DNA from: Labyrinthula sp. Ha
Lineage: Eukaryota; Sar; Bigyra; Labyrinthulida; Labyrinthulaceae
Direction: 5' to 3'
NCBI GenBank assembly: GCA_015227615.1
Contig: JAALGZ010000006.1
Coordinates: forward strand, 620,001-684,000
Length of the DNA: 64,000 nucleotides
Part shown: piece after piece, positions 44,201 to 58,312 of the stretch
How the letters are laid out: every line of letters begins with the position of its first letter
Position numbering within the stretch: the stretch's first letter is position 1
Program-made: the position numbers and the translations under genes
The notes under the pieces: model-generated
Told to the model about the DNA's origin: nothing
What the model saw: only the letters and a program-made list of their open reading frames with translations
The model's database searches: none

Positions 44201-47200
44201 ATCTGTTGCTACTTCAACATACTGTGCATTCCTTTAAGGAATATACTATTTTATAATTCTATAAATATTTTTCAATATTGAACAATGACAAAAACCACAT
44301 ATTGTGGAGTGGGTATCGAGGGAAAACCGGTTAGATGCAACCCAGATGGCTCGGTAAATTAAATTGCTTCAACTATTCACTTTGATGAACTGTAGAACTG
44401 AATTTTATTACATTACTCCATGTGCTACATCTCGTTTTCTTTTTGAAGACCAAAAAGAGACACAATATTCCCCAATATGAAAATAGAAGATTTGCTTGGG
44501 CATTGTTCTTCCCGAGAACACTCTTAAATATATCCGTATACAATATTTTAGTAACAAAAAATACCACATGAAAATGAATTAATAAACATAATGAGCATTT
44601 GGAAAACCATTGTTGAATCTATTCTAATCGTTTGGCATTAAGACTTTGATATAATGATATGTAGAATCATTCTAAAGTTTCGTGCAATTGGAATAAGTTA
44701 TTAACAGCTAAGTAGTATTAATGTGTCATATGATATTTGAAATCAGTTTGTTTGATCCTCTTGCCTCTTCAAACGTGAAAGATCAAACATCACCAAATAA
44801 GTGACATCTGTGGAAGCTATACAACAGATCATATTTTAAGCTGGAAAAGTGGAGAATTTTATGTATCAATAATTTTCTTGCGTCAGAGTCTAAATATAAA
44901 GGGAGACTTCATTTTGTTGTTTAAATGTAAGATGGTATAAGTGGCTCTTAAGAATTCATATGTGGTGCAATTGGTACGATAAAGAAAATATCTTTAAGTA
45001 GAGCTGCATCCTTCATACTCGTACCCGTCCTACCTATAGAACTACTGATACTGTGCTTCACTACGGAGTCAAATGATCAAAATATATTTACAGCTATTTT
45101 ATACTATTTTGGTTGCGTTTGGTTTTTTGCTTTTTTTTGTTGCTTTTATTTGATCTTTCAGAAAATATTCTGCCCGGAAGGGTTAATGATATATATAGGT
45201 TTGGATAATATCAGTTTACTTCTCATATCAACAGAAAATTTACACTTTATGAGTTTTATAAATTCAAGATCAAAAAGTTAAGATAATTCAATGGAAGTTC
45301 ATATAAGCCCACTTGCCCAACACAAGACTGGTGAACATATGTGGAACACACCTCAGTCATACAATGATATGATTCATGGAAAATCACTATAAACTCGCTT
45401 AAGCTCAGCGATTGAACTGCCATAGCTCGGTCTCATATGTTCAGTAATCTAATGTTCTAATAAGGTGCTGGAAGTACAATCTATATATGAAAATGCTTGT
45501 TAATTATCAGGAAAGAAGAAGACTATGTACTCTCTTAGGTTTTTTTGGAACTTAGAATAACCCCAGCCCTAACAGCTACCGGAGCTTGTTGACATGATTG
45601 CATTTCTAAAAAGCTAAATCCGCGACACTTTATAGTTTGACCAAAACAGTACTTACAATGCAAGACATTGGTCTCTTGGTATAACAAAGGGAGGGTACTA
45701 AACTTTGTTTCTGTTACATTCTATATTATAATACCGTGTGAACCGAGCAGCTATAGATAGATTCATAGATTAAAATATGTTAAGAAACCAAAAGAATTTA
45801 ATTCTTGAGGGCATTGAAGCAATTAATCCCAATGGCTATAAGTAGCATGCAGCAGAAACTTTGGAACTCAAAGAGGACCATTATAAACGAATTTTTTTCA
45901 TAAAGTTCAAGCACAGTTCGCACCAAGTCTAACAGCCTTTATCATAACAACGGGCCACTAGTACCAAATTACTTGTAACCTCTCCCCATACATGAATCCA
46001 ATAAACTATGTTAAAGTGATTAAATCAAATAGATCAAATTTATATTTATTCTTGAATTCATTTAAACATAACTAGCATCACTCAAATGCACTATAGCATT
46101 AAAACCATTTTATTAGATGTTGTATGAACATCAGAACAGAATATGTTCCAGTGAAATTAGTGCAAAAAAAAGAAAACAATAAGTACGATATATAGAACTG
46201 CAGTGGTAGGAGACGATTTTCAGTCATATTATCATGGTAACAGTATGATTATCCGCAAGGATACTTGAAAACTGTTCTCCTTTAAACAGCGTCAAAATAA
46301 ATCCCTTAAAATCTATATAACAAGAACACAATTAGAATAAATATAATGAAAAAAACAGGCAAAATAGGAGAGTTATTATTGTGGAAAATAAAAAATTGAA
46401 TAGCTAAGTATTATTTCAGAAAAGTGCTGAAACAGAGGACCAATGGGAATGTAGTGGTAATAAGACATAAGCTTAGAATCGACAACTCTAGTCATGAATT
46501 AATGTTGTGTAGTATTTAGCTAATCAAAATTAAATAGTTACTATGGCACAGGGCTTTAATATTTCAGAAATAAGAATTAGAAACTTGGACAACATTTTTT
46601 TGTATTCCCTATAGAATATAGAAATTTCTCCGAACCACAACCGGAAGTTTTTAGTATTCACATGCTTTTCAACAGATTACATGCATTTTCAAACATAGAA
46701 ACAGCAATAACTAAATTAATGTAGTTAAAGGTATAGCTCTTGGTATCACTAATGGCAAAAAATATTTCGTGCATCATACGATGTTGCGAGAATATCTACT
46801 AGACATTACTTATAAAGTTTCAAGTTGCAAAGGAAAATTTGAAATAAACCAATTAAGTGATCATAATCAAAGAATGAATCACAGTGAGAACATCTTCAAG
46901 CTTAATCCAAGTATCCAATACAAATAAATAGGTACCGAGAGTCTATAAAGCATCAGTACACGTCCATCCTAGATAAAGTAATAAAAATGTAACGTATATC
47001 ATACCAAGAGAATTTAGTGAGTTCGGATATATAGATTCAAAATCTCATGCTGGGGCATATATATGATTCCTCAATTTAGGAATAACAAAAATGCAAAAAG
47101 TAATGAAATGATAATTTGAGTCAAGATTGATGCGAAGTTATCTTATTTCGATGTCGATCAAGGATTTGATAGAATGGAGGATGTTCTTATCTCTACCGTC

Positions 47201-47495
47201 ATTATATATGAAAATATATAATAATATCTATTTGCTACCGGTACAAAAAGTTTGATATACACTCTGTAGAAAAAATATTCCTTCGAGTACCTTAAGGTCA
47301 TGTTATATAGCCTCAACACGATCGCTATCCCTGATCCTATCCGTATTGTCTCTCTTTCTGAAGCTGCAGATGAAAATTAACTTTAAAAAGAATTGAATGG
47401 GAAAAATAATATCAAGCATCTAATATATTTTGGCAACATAATAACATTCTTACAACGTATTAAGAATATCATATTTTATGCAGTAATTACAAGAA

Positions 47496-47535
<40 letters not shown>

Positions 47536-50500
47536 TGGCCAAGGCTAAGCAGAAATGAATAATGCTCAAAATATTAAACTTTATCTAACAATAGGTTATA
47601 GGTATTTGTTTTGTTATTCTACTAAACAAGAGTTTATGATTTAACTTCATGTCGATACATTTTGGTTATTTCCCTAAAGATGAAACAATATATCTAACGT
47701 TATACAAACAATGTTAGATAACGTTTAAAATCCAGTATATCAAAAATATAACTGGCTAAAATCTCACAATTATATGATGTATAAAGCTAAAATCCCTATG
47801 TTAGAGTTTGTGATATCATTTTTTATCACTTTTGCGTTGGTTTCATCTGACAAGAATATATTAAAATCAAACAAGCTACCAAGGATGATGCAAAATCACA
47901 GCCAAGAGAATGCAAGGAATAAATATAAATAGTTTAATGACAATAAAAATTGGGCACCTTTAATAATCATTTGGTTTCATATTTCTGTGGTATAAGCCGA
48001 ATTCAATTTGTTAGTAATATTCTACTTTGTTTTTATCCGAACTTGTTTTGTATAGATTGTGGCCAAAACTTTCGAAATCTTTAGTTTGGAGTCCCAGAAA
48101 ACACAGAATATAGAATCCGCTGAACTCGCTCTGTGAAAACTGAACAACAAAAAATTTATACGATAATAAACACTGTAAAATTAAATAAGTCCTTAGGTTA
48201 TTCTTAGGTTCTTGTTGTATTCTTTGGACAAGAACTACCACTAACATTTTACCTTAGCAGCAACTAAAGGAAAAAAAAACTTTCCACTCTCTCTTTACAA
48301 ACTTCTGATTAATGGTTCTACTGCTTAAGACAACAATCCTAAATAAGTTTTTTTTTAATCCTTTTTTGCTCTTTGCCCAACATATATCGTGTACGAATAT
48401 GTTAAATTATTCAAATCCACTTATTTCAGTGAAAGTCACCTTATAGCTGTGGATCTTTGAATACGATAAAATTTAAGAAATGTTTCATGAAGTTAAAGAA
48501 TGCATTGCTGTTTAAGTTTAAGGTTTTAACAATGATAATAACTATTCACAATGCGAATAAAATAATGATAGTGAACAACTAGAGAAAATATAGAATACTG
48601 TCGTACAGAAACAGCCTAGAAGGCAATGAAGTTACCGGAGCAACATCATATAGATTTACATTGTTAACTCTTCCGTGAAACTGTAAACGAAAAAGATAAA
48701 AGTATAGAGCTCTATGCCAATTCCGTATGGGCTTGATAATTTTTTTTTCTTTTGAAAACTAAACTTTACAGAATAATTATTTGTCACCCCCCCTCAATTG
48801 CCGTTTGGTGTAACACAGTATCATAGAAATTCCGATGCGTCATGATTTTTTCTAAGACTTCGAGTTAGTTTTTCTCTGATCGAGAATCAGTTAGTTTTAC
48901 CTCAGATTTGGCATAAATGTTTTTATAAATTTTCAAAGAAGCAGTGAAAATGCGTTTTTGCTTAAAAACTGTTTCAATAATAATTCATGCATATAATCAC
49001 AATGTGAACATGTCGGATAATTTAAGGTTGTATAATAGCAATGAAAAATTTTGCAAAAGCACAAGAAAAAAACATTTATAACTCAGAAAATAGTTCCCTT
49101 TTAAAATCTTAAAATTCTTAAAAAGCCATTTTAAATTTCTATTTCTTTAACTATATCACTTATATTTATTTTCTGTAATATTTGACGGTATCCTGTTCTT
49201 CTTTTGGGATACACTGTATATTTAAGTAAATTGAATAATAGGCTTAACTTATTTGCTAATATTGGTTGAGAGGCTTCAAAGTCTTTTAACTTATTATAAC
49301 GCTTACTATATTATTTGTACCTACCTTTTCAATACTGAACTTTATAAGCATGAAAGATTAACTGATTAAATAGATCTAGAAGGGAAAAGAAACTGAGTTG
49401 TAAAAAGGTTTTCAAGATAAATAGAAAATATCTGAGAATAGTTAAAGATCAAAACCTGTAGAATTAATAATAAAAAAGTTTTTTTTGTTTCACTACATAT
49501 TAGAATGATTTTAGGAACACTCTAGGTCTTCAACCTTCTTAGTTAGTTAATCCACAACTGCTGAATCACTGCAAGGGTAATTTATTTTGTTTAAACTGTA
49601 TTATTCTCTTTTTCGGTAAAATAATACATTGAATTTTTTTCATATTATAGCTGATTTTTTTATAAAAGTTCAAGACAATCAGAAAACTTAATTTTAAATA
49701 TTTCGGTTGACAATTTTTAGTAACCTGAGTATTTGATGTTGTAGTTTCGTATTAGGGAGATATGAGATAAGACTGGATAAACACCTTATGTACTATAGTA
49801 ATGAAAAACATCTTATAAGAACAACTATATTCGGCGATATGTTATTTTGTCATTAGATAGTATCCTATAATCCTGACAGAAATTTAGTAGAGTAAAATTA
49901 GATATATGTCGTAGGTATATATATATGTAAAAAGAAATTGTATCCTTAAAAAGCTCCTATCAATTGCATAGTGTCTAATTGTTAGTTGTCTACACTTTGG
50001 CAGAATATGCCAACAAAAACATGAAACGAGTGTAGCGGTCAACTGTGGAAACTCAAAAGGAATGCAAGAAAAAAGTGAAACTATGAAGAGTAGACAATCT
50101 TTATTCCACATCCCTCCGAGATATTATTAACTGTTTCTCTTAAAATAGTTATCTTTCTCACCACGAAAACCATTAGATCTTTTCATTCTATAGCCAATAA
50201 ATACACATATTTAAATCCAAATAATATTAGTTGCTTCTAAGAAGAGATACTTGGTTGAAAGACAAATCTTAAATATTTATATCTAATACTCTTTCAGTCT
50301 ATTGTAGTTTGCCAGATAACTAAGTAATCAACAACTTATAATACAAAGCAATAGTGAACAATAAACATTAAGTAAGCATATGGTGGTAAAACAGAGTTTT
50401 TTAGATATTTGAATTAAGCTGTAAAAATCATATTCCAGTAAAGATATCGGGTAGTATACATAGTTCTTCTCTATTTTTACTTTTCTTAATTATAATTATC

Positions 50501-52208
50501 TATTTTATAACTCTTCTTTCTGAACATATAGATATGAAACATGTCCATTTAAAGCACTCATGGGATTTTGCATTAGCCCTTATAGAGAAATTAGTGACAC
50601 TGGATCGTTTATCTTTAAACTCAATCAATATATAATAAATTTTACATGTGTTGAAAACTTTTCACAAAAAATTATGTTGTTTTATCTAGATTTTTTGTTT
50701 TTTTGTGTAATGCAATTATTCCTTTAATAAAAAGTAACAAAAACTCTTATCTTGTTTGTTTTAACTAAATATAGTAATATTTATAATCTATGTAATAAAA
50801 CAATGTATTTTCCATTTGATGTAGTAACCAAATAATATTTTGCTATTTTTACCTAGTTCAATCTCCTAAGCCAGGATCCACAAGTTTTTTTGAATGTGTC
50901 AAATTGCTTGGTATAGAGCTTTTGGATATTACTAAGCGACAAATATTAAATGTTTTTAGAACAAAGTTTGAGATTTCTCTGCTCATCAAACAACTTTATG
51001 TTATTTCTTGTTGTTTTACGTGAGTTTAAGTGTTATCCCCCAGTTTTTCAGTTTGTTCTTATTACTCAAAGACTTCCTTTGGTAGTTAAATATTACTATA
51101 TCATAGCATGACATTACTGTAAATACCACTTAACAATTAATCTATCAATCAAAAACACAAATTTTCAAATTATTCATTGACATGTATCTCAACAACTACT
51201 GTGAGCTATAAGACAATATTTATATCAATTTAAAACCCTAAATTTGACCTTTAAGTTTCAATAATTTTCTTACTACTTATTTGAATCTTTACTTAGTATA
51301 CACCTTTTCTTTTCTCTCATTTTATTAGGTTGAATTCCAATTTTCTTAAACCTAGCCAGTGAAATTTCTTGATTCAATATTTTTAATGAAAGAAAAGTTA
51401 TCATGTAAATTTTGACTACAAAAAACGTTGTACAAGAAAAAATTGTCTTTATCTGAAGGAAGCTAAGTATAATCGAATGGTATAATTAGAGATCGTTAAC
51501 TGGATTCAAGAAATGAACCATGGGTAGCCATCCACACCGGAATAGTTTGAAGCCTTGGGTAGCAAATGGAAAGGTTTCAGGGAAATCAGACTCGACCACA
51601 GTCCATAGATACGGGGTACTTAATTCACCTTTTCCGTCAACTGATTTTATTAATTCCAAAAAAGTCCTCTGGATAACCCTTAGAAATAATACCTGTCACA
51701 TTTATAAATAACGCAAGACGTTTTATTTTATTTTCTTTTATAAAATAAATGGTAAAGACACAGTAAATTATTCATTAATCTCGCCCAAACTCTGTTGAAC
51801 CCGGGTGGTTGAACCTTTTCTATTATTATTAACCACCTCCAATAAAAGGAGTACTTGAGTGTAATCCAGCAGCAGAGTAGATCTTATTTCATGTGTTTAC
51901 TTTATCCTTTGCAATCTCAAAATTTTTTGCTGACATAACAGATCATGTTGAAGGCCCAAAATTTCACATAATTATATTTCGACAGCCCTATTTATCTGGT
52001 GCAAGATATTGATGCCGAGTCAAGCCATCATGTAGATCTATGGCTTTATGATATATCCTGGATATAACATAACCTACATATTTCACCTTCCTTAAGGGTA
52101 GTCAGACACTAAACAGTCGAGTGTACGAATCTTTCCTTACTGTATGGTTGCACTTTACATAGTTATAATATAATATTACATTACCACACAATTGGTGCAA
52201 CTTTGCAT
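41298..52208. other. 10.9-kb gene-poor region
   Basis: No frame with a recognisable domain on either strand. About 42540-43400 is less AT-rich and may be very old repeat debris. A TA microsatellite lies at 47501-47531 and a C7 run at 48787-48793. Nothing else can be supported. Confidence 0.5.
47501..47531. repeat. (TA)n microsatellite
   Basis: About 15 AT/TA units. Confidence 0.9.
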
Positions 52209-52379
52209 TGTCTGTCTAGTAAACTTGCTACCACGTCATTACTATCCACACGGTCTAGCGTCCCTAGTTCTCAACCTATGTAATATATGTAGTACACATA
52301 TGTCGGTCTATTGCAATATATATACTAACTGTTAAGAAGAATCAGTTCAAGCAAGTTTCAAGAGAAAAAGAGACGTACA
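52209..52379 (+). repeat. 5' LTR of the chromovirus
   Basis: It begins TGTC and ends TACA, and aligns along its length with 59778-59949. The first ~20 bases are more diverged, so the exact start is approximate. Confidence 0.8.
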
Positions 52380-52392
52380 TTATTCTAATAAC

Positions 52393-53600
52393 GTGGAAAT
52401 TTCCTTCATTACTCCACGCGAAAACAAAGATAAAGAGCATATTCTACCTTATACACCACTCACATCAAACGAAGAGGAACAAGTGACATTTGGGAAAGGG
52501 GGAAAAGAAAAAGGAAAACAACAATTACATACAATGAACAAAAGGAGAATCAGTCGCAAGAGAGACCCAGCTCACCGTTTCAAGAACTCTCAGTGACAGT
52601 TACTCCAGAGCCGCTTCGAAGAACAGGTGTATCTTCACCGAGACAAGTTCCTCAAGCAAGAAAAAAGTATACATCAATAGATGTGGAGAGTAGATTAGAG
52701 GAAGAGTTCGATAGGTATTTGAAAAGGAAGAACTTATCAGTGGTCCCTGCTCGGCAAAACACGCAGCAAAGGGCAGTCAGCCCCGTACAGGCGTAGACAA
52801 CCATTGCAAGCAGAGATGAGGATGATGTTGTGTATGATGACACCGAGCAAGAATCGGAACATTCTGACTTTGTCGAATCACTTATACAGAGCATCAGAAC
52901 ATTATCTTTATTAACCGAAGCAAATAGAACATTGGAAGAAGCTGATTCAAAGTCACGCAAAGAACACGGAACTCAAACTCTACCGAACCTAATGAACCGA
53001 GGATATCCAGCAACCACAAATCTAGTATCTTTAACTGCACTAAATATGACCAGGTCAACAGAAATAACAGGAGCGAAGGTAGAAGAGTTCCTAAACGAGT
53101 TCAAGGCTTTGAGAAGCACTGTTGCTAATGCCGATGTTTGTTATTATCTCAGCATAAAAGCAACGAAAACATTGGGGACGAGGAATGTGGATATGTCTAG
53201 ACCAACTCACGTTTTAAAGTATTTGGAAAATTTCGAAAAAAAAATATTCTAGATACAATAAGAAGACCGCATTAAAAAGATTAAAGGACAGGCTTCGCTG
53301 GTCAGGCAAATATTTGGGATTGGATGATCAAGTAGGAGCGTTTTTTGACAACGCTAAGATTATTCTAGCTAATCTGAATGCTGAAGAAAGGAGAGCTAAC
53401 GAAAAGACAATAGCGAAAATTACCATTGACAAGCTTCCCAAGAAACTAAAGGTCACTAAGGATATGCTCAACACTATGCCGAAGTTAAAACAACTGAAAT
53501 ATCTTGAAAAATTAGCCAATGATAGGAACTGGTCATTAAAAGTGGAAAAGATATCCCAAATCCAGTGGCTGAACATAGAAAAACCAGGATTAAAAAGTTG
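52393..53600 (+). mobile_element. Gag-like region of the chromovirus (fossil)
   Basis: Lys/Glu-rich coding-like segments directly after the 5' LTR, including a stretch around 52830-53600 with helical, charged composition (EFLNEFKALRS, LKRLKDRLRW-type segments). Position and composition fit a Gag; no zinc knuckle was identified. Confidence 0.55.
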
Positions 53601-53639
53601 ACCTGCAATAAGATTTCTGACAAGAGAATCATAGAAATT

Positions 53640-53990
53640 AAAGTGTTATGCAAAGATATGTCGACGAAACAGTTCAGGATGGTACAAGGTTGTCCCGATA
53701 TTGGAACCCTGAGGAAAATTGAATTTTATCAGCTGATGAAGCCTTTTATTTTAAAGGATAAGAACCCAAGAACGATTACACACATCAAGTTCCCAGACGA
53801 TTCATTCATCCCTGTTTACAAGGTAGCCAGTATTCATATAATGCTGCAACAAGGTGAAACCACAAAGGATTTAGGCTCACAGCTAGTATTCCTTACGAAC
53901 GACAAGAACTGGGAGGACATTCTTATTGGCAAAATGATCTTAGATGCCCACGGAATCCAGCTGGCCTTTAATACAGAAGAAAGATACTAG
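53640..53990 (+). mobile_element. Retropepsin-like segment of the chromovirus (fossil)
   Basis: The C-terminal part reads WEDILIGKMILDAHGIQLAF, which fits the ILG-x-x-hydrophobic end of retroviral-type aspartic proteases. It lies between the Gag-like region and the RT, as expected. Confidence 0.5.
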
Positions 53991-54639
53991 GTTGATGGCG
54001 GGAGTGGATTTAACAGTCCCGGTCCTGAGCCAGCCGTATCCGGCAACAATACAAGGGAACCGTACAAGAACACTATTAAACCCCCTCCACTTAGACCGAC
54101 AGTACGAAGAAAGAATTCCCCTATTATAAAACCACAGGAACTACGGGTGGTTTTGATATATGAGTCTACCTGTGTGGGGAATTCATCGAATATAAAAAGT
54201 TTGATGAAACCTTCGTTGGAATAATCACCAGTCCATCAAACTGGGGCAGCTTTATTAAATTATTATATCTTCAAGAATTCAAGTTTGTTGAGTTTGTTAC
54301 CTTTGTTCACGACAATAAGAAAGATAATGAAACTGAAATATTCTTACATTGGGGCACGACCCTACTTTTGTTTAAGAAAAAGAATCAGGATCTGAAGTTG
54401 AATTTACAAGGAAGTAGAGATGTTTATGAAGGAGTTGAAGTAGAACAAACTTTCCAAAACATTTTGCAGGAGTTAATTTACCCTGCTCCCCTTCGCCTAA
54501 CATTTTAATATCATAGTTCAATAAAGGAACCCATAAGGAAAGAGGTCAGTGTCAAGAAGCTAGAGGGTATACCGCTCTCTCGAGTAGGGACAACTTATTT
54601 AGATGATTTAGCTGAAGCGGAAGAAAAAGAAATTGATAT

Positions 54640-55600
54640 AAAACACATGTTAGTTTCTAACATTCTAGAGGAAATCCCTGAACCTTTTCAGGAAATAGTA
54701 TTAGGTGAAGCTGAAATCAAAAAAATGGAAGAGAAAGCTCTTCTACTAGAATTAATTGAAGATCATATGAAGGAATGCAGTCTAAAGGATGATGAAAAGG
54801 AAAGGTTAATGCTGCTAATTGCGTGTAAGATAAACGTGTTTGGAATACACCAGTCTAACGTCCAAATGCATCTATTGTCACCCATAAAATACCACTTAAA
54901 ACCGAACCATCCACCTATAGCTGCGACGGGTTATCACCATACTGATGAAGAAGAAGATTTTTTAGCCAAAAAGTTCCGAGCATTAGAATTAGCAGGTATT
55001 GTAAAAAAAATAAGAACCCAAAGTTTGGATCACCGGTATTTGTAGTGCCTAAAAAGATAAAGAAACCGGCGGAATTTGCGGAGTGGAATAGGGAGAAGAA
55101 GAAAGCATGGAAAGCAGAAAACTTACTCCATCGATACCGCATGGTAGTAAACATGAAGAAGCTGAATGACTATACCATCAGATCCCCGTTGGACTTACCC
55201 AATTTGGAGAGACAGACGCGACACTTAAGAGGAACTCGCTACTACATCCTGTTCGATATATTATCGGGTCTTGACTTCCTGTCCACCCAAGAAACCTCAC
55301 AGGAAATCTTTACCTTAGTGACCAGAAAACAGGCCTACAGCATATTGGGCACCCCTATGGGCTGGTGCAATACCCCGCCCCCAACTTTTTAGCGAAAGGG
55401 TAGTAACTGAAGTAATCCGCGGTCGTTTCAATAGAGACAAAACCGGGGCTTGTAACTGGCTGGACGATATCATCCTCTTCAGCGGTAGTATAGAAGGTTT
55501 ATTCAACATGATGAGTCAGATACTAGACAACGCCATTGAGAAGAGAGTTCGTTTGAATTTAAAGAAATGTGAATGAGTGAAAGTCGCGACTGTCTGGTGT
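54640..55600 (+). mobile_element. Reverse transcriptase segment of the chromovirus (fossil)
   Basis: RT signatures in order: YRMVVNMKKLND, FDILSGLDFL, a YSILGTPMGW stretch and a WLDDIILFS box that includes the catalytic Asp pair, followed by KRVRLNLKKCE. These match Ty3-like RTs. Confidence 0.88.
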
Positions 55601-55899
55601 GGTAGGGGACTTTTCAAAGGGAAGTGGAATTTTGCGGAAGAATATTTTAACAAGATAGCGAAGACCCCTTTCCCTAACAAGAAGCACGAACTAGCGCAAA
55701 TAATCCATTTGGAAAAACGGCTTGGGCCAGCGATCCCGAAGATGGCAGAGTTGAGATCGCCTTTCACTCTCCTAATAAATCTGGAAGGAAAGAAGCTCAA
55801 AGACGCGGAGAGGATGCAAATCAAGGTAGAGTGGACAAATTACTTGAGGGCTAACTTTAGAAAACTGCTAGAGGAAATCGAAAAGTCCGCCAAGCTTGG

Positions 55900-56340
55900 A
55901 TTTGAACATTATAATCGCGACAAACCCCTTTTTGTTATTTACAGACGCTTCCGGCGTGACTTGGAGCATAGCTTTACTTCAAGATGAGCCTGAAAACGTT
56001 ACCAATGCCATAAAAATACTACGACCGAAGCCATTGTTATTTCTATCCGGGCATTTAATGAGATGCAAAAAATGACACATCAGCTCAAAGGAGATATATC
56101 CCGTGCTGTATAGTTTTGAGAGGGTAGGATTTATGATCCGAAGTCATAAAGTTGGAATTTTTCTCTATACGGATCACCAGGTCCTATTGGCAATTTTAAA
56201 ACCAGGGAAGAAAGAAACAAAGATATACATGGATCGTCTCTTTAGATGGTCATTAAAGCTGCAGTCGCTGGAAATGACTGTTTTTCACATAAGCAGTCGC
56301 GAGAATTTCCTAGCTGACTTACTTTCACGATGGGCTCAGC
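55900..56340 (+). mobile_element. RNase H segment of the chromovirus (fossil)
   Basis: The later part reads FLYTDHQVLLAIL, then KETKIYMDRLFRWSLKLQ and SSRENFLADLLSRW. This is the usual RNase H C-terminal sequence of Ty3-like elements. Confidence 0.8.
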
Positions 56341-56789
56341 CAGAGCAAGTAGAAGCAAAAAAAATAGTTTTTAACGACATGAATAGTTCTTTGAGCGACT
56401 CATCACTATATTCTGAAGTGGATGAGGACTCATTAGAAAGAACCATCAGCTGCTTCAACGCCCAAGTGGAGAATATTTTAGATTCTATTAAAGTCAGACA
56501 AGTATTGGCGCTGTTAGCTGGGAATGAGAGCAAATCGGGTGAAGAAGAAGAGGAGGCCGCCAGCAACGAGATCACTGATACCCGTGTTAATGAAATAGAA
56601 ACGACGACAACAAAGGAAACCATCGTTCCGGGACGTATTCAAGACCTGAAATCTGCGCTGGACCAACACCCACTTTGTTTTGTTAATCCTTATTATTCAG
56701 ACGAACGCTATGATCCGCTGAAAGGGGATACCCTAATCAGAAGACAAGGAGAGATGGAACCAATCATTAAGGAGAAAATGAAAATGAAA

Positions 56790-57860
56790 AACAAACTCCT
56801 CTACTTTAAGGGGATGTTGGTTATCCCGAGAACTTTCATCACTCGAATTTTAATTACAAATCACATATTCAAAGGCCATCCTTCAAAAGCAGACGAGCTA
56901 AAGTTTCTACACAAGTACTATTTTAAAGGATTAACCAGAAAGATTCTAAGCCTATTTATATCCTCCTTCAGACGCAGATGCCTGTATTGCAATGGAGCGC
57001 CGAAGCTGTTGAGGAGACCTCTGAGACTGACGTTTTTAACAAATAAGCACGGGGAAATACTCCACGCAGATTATTTTTACGTGAATGGTCAAGGTTACAT
57101 TCTTGCAGTCACAGACAACTGCACCAGGAAGACACTGTTGACTTAATGTAGAAAGGCGAACGCGGAGGGCATCCGCGATGCAATCGTTCTATGAAGGAGC
57201 ACACTGGGATTACTACCCGAGTTGTGTCTGGTTACCGACAATGCAAGCCATTTGCGAACCAAACAATGGAGCTCCTATCTAGGGCCCTGAATTTTGAACA
57301 GTCTTTCACGGTAGTGTAGAGCACATGGACCAATGGATATATAGAAGTGGGGAACTCAAAAAAATTACACTACTTAAAAGTACTATGTTCAGAATACTCG
57401 TTAAACGAAAATGAATAGCAAAGTCTAGTTCAGCACATAGCATATCTCATTAACAACCACTCTAATCCCAGATGAAAAAGTTATACACCTAACGAACTAT
57501 TTCTTAATTTAGAGCCAGCTTATGGCACCCTCGAGCAAGAAACAAGAAGATTCTGGGTCACTTTGCAAAAAACAACCCTGAAGCCAGGTGATATCGATGA
57601 GGTTAAAGAAAACGTAGCTAAGATACAAGAAGAAACCGACGTAATGCTGGAGGCAGTTTACAACCACGTCTAGCTGTCCAGAGAGTTAGAACTAGCAAGA
57701 AAGAATAAAAACTTCGCGATGGTAGTTCAGTTCAGCCCGGGAGATTTTGTAATGCTTTCCGGCGAGGGCACGCCTAGAGAAAAAAACGAAAACAGCGTTG
57801 CTTTGGACAGGACCATACCAGGCCACTAAATTCATATCTAGCGATATATATTAGATAGAA
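56790..57860 (+). mobile_element. Integrase segment of the chromovirus (fossil)
   Basis: An HHCC-type zinc region (HIFKGHPSKADELKFL, then CLYCNGAPK) is followed by the core start HADYFYVNGQGYILAVTDN and, further on, an FSPGDFVMLS stretch typical of the integrase C-terminal region. Confidence 0.75.
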
Positions 57861-57959
57861 ACAATCACAGGAAAGAGATATGAAACACATGTACCGAGAT
57901 CATGGTTTTACAGCAAGAAGCGTCCAAGGAACTGTAAGGACCTGAGACCCTCCTTAATT

Positions 57960-58140
57960 CGGAATTTAGGTAGCTTGGAAGTAGAGAAGATACTGGACAT
58001 AAAGCTCACAACAACAAGGAGGCCCTAGTACCAAATTTTGATCAAGTGGCTAGGCCTCGAGGATACAAGAAATAGCTGGCATCGGCTGAAGAACATATAC
58101 AAGCAAATACCTAACTTGATCCGTGGATACGTCAAGAATA
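57960..58140 (+). mobile_element. Chromodomain of the chromovirus (fossil)
   Basis: Reads LEVEKILDIK, then YQILIKWLGLED and NSWHRLKNI. This matches the chromodomain pattern (VEKIL, YLVKWxG, TWEP-like) that chromoviral integrases carry at their C-terminus and use for target choice on marked chromatin. Confidence 0.7.
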
Positions 58141-58312
58141 AAGCGACCCTAAACTCTTGGGAAAGAGATGCTATCCTTCATAATTTAAGTAAATGGGACT
58201 GAAAAAAAAAGAAAAAGGGGGTAGTAGACGCAGAAATAGGTAAAGTAGTAGCACGACGGTTAGGAAATTATGCCTTCTACAGAAAGATTTGAAGCCAAGA
58301 ATGCGGGGTTGA

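Noticed and set aside
44965-45010. U6 snRNA-like string (AATTGGTACGATAAAGA)
   Set aside because: It resembles the middle of U6, but the invariant ACAGAGA-like core, the 5' stem-loop and a terminal T run are not present, so it is likely chance.
51520-51711. 63-codon plus-strand frame just before the chromovirus
   Set aside because: No domain and no extension; the length is within chance.
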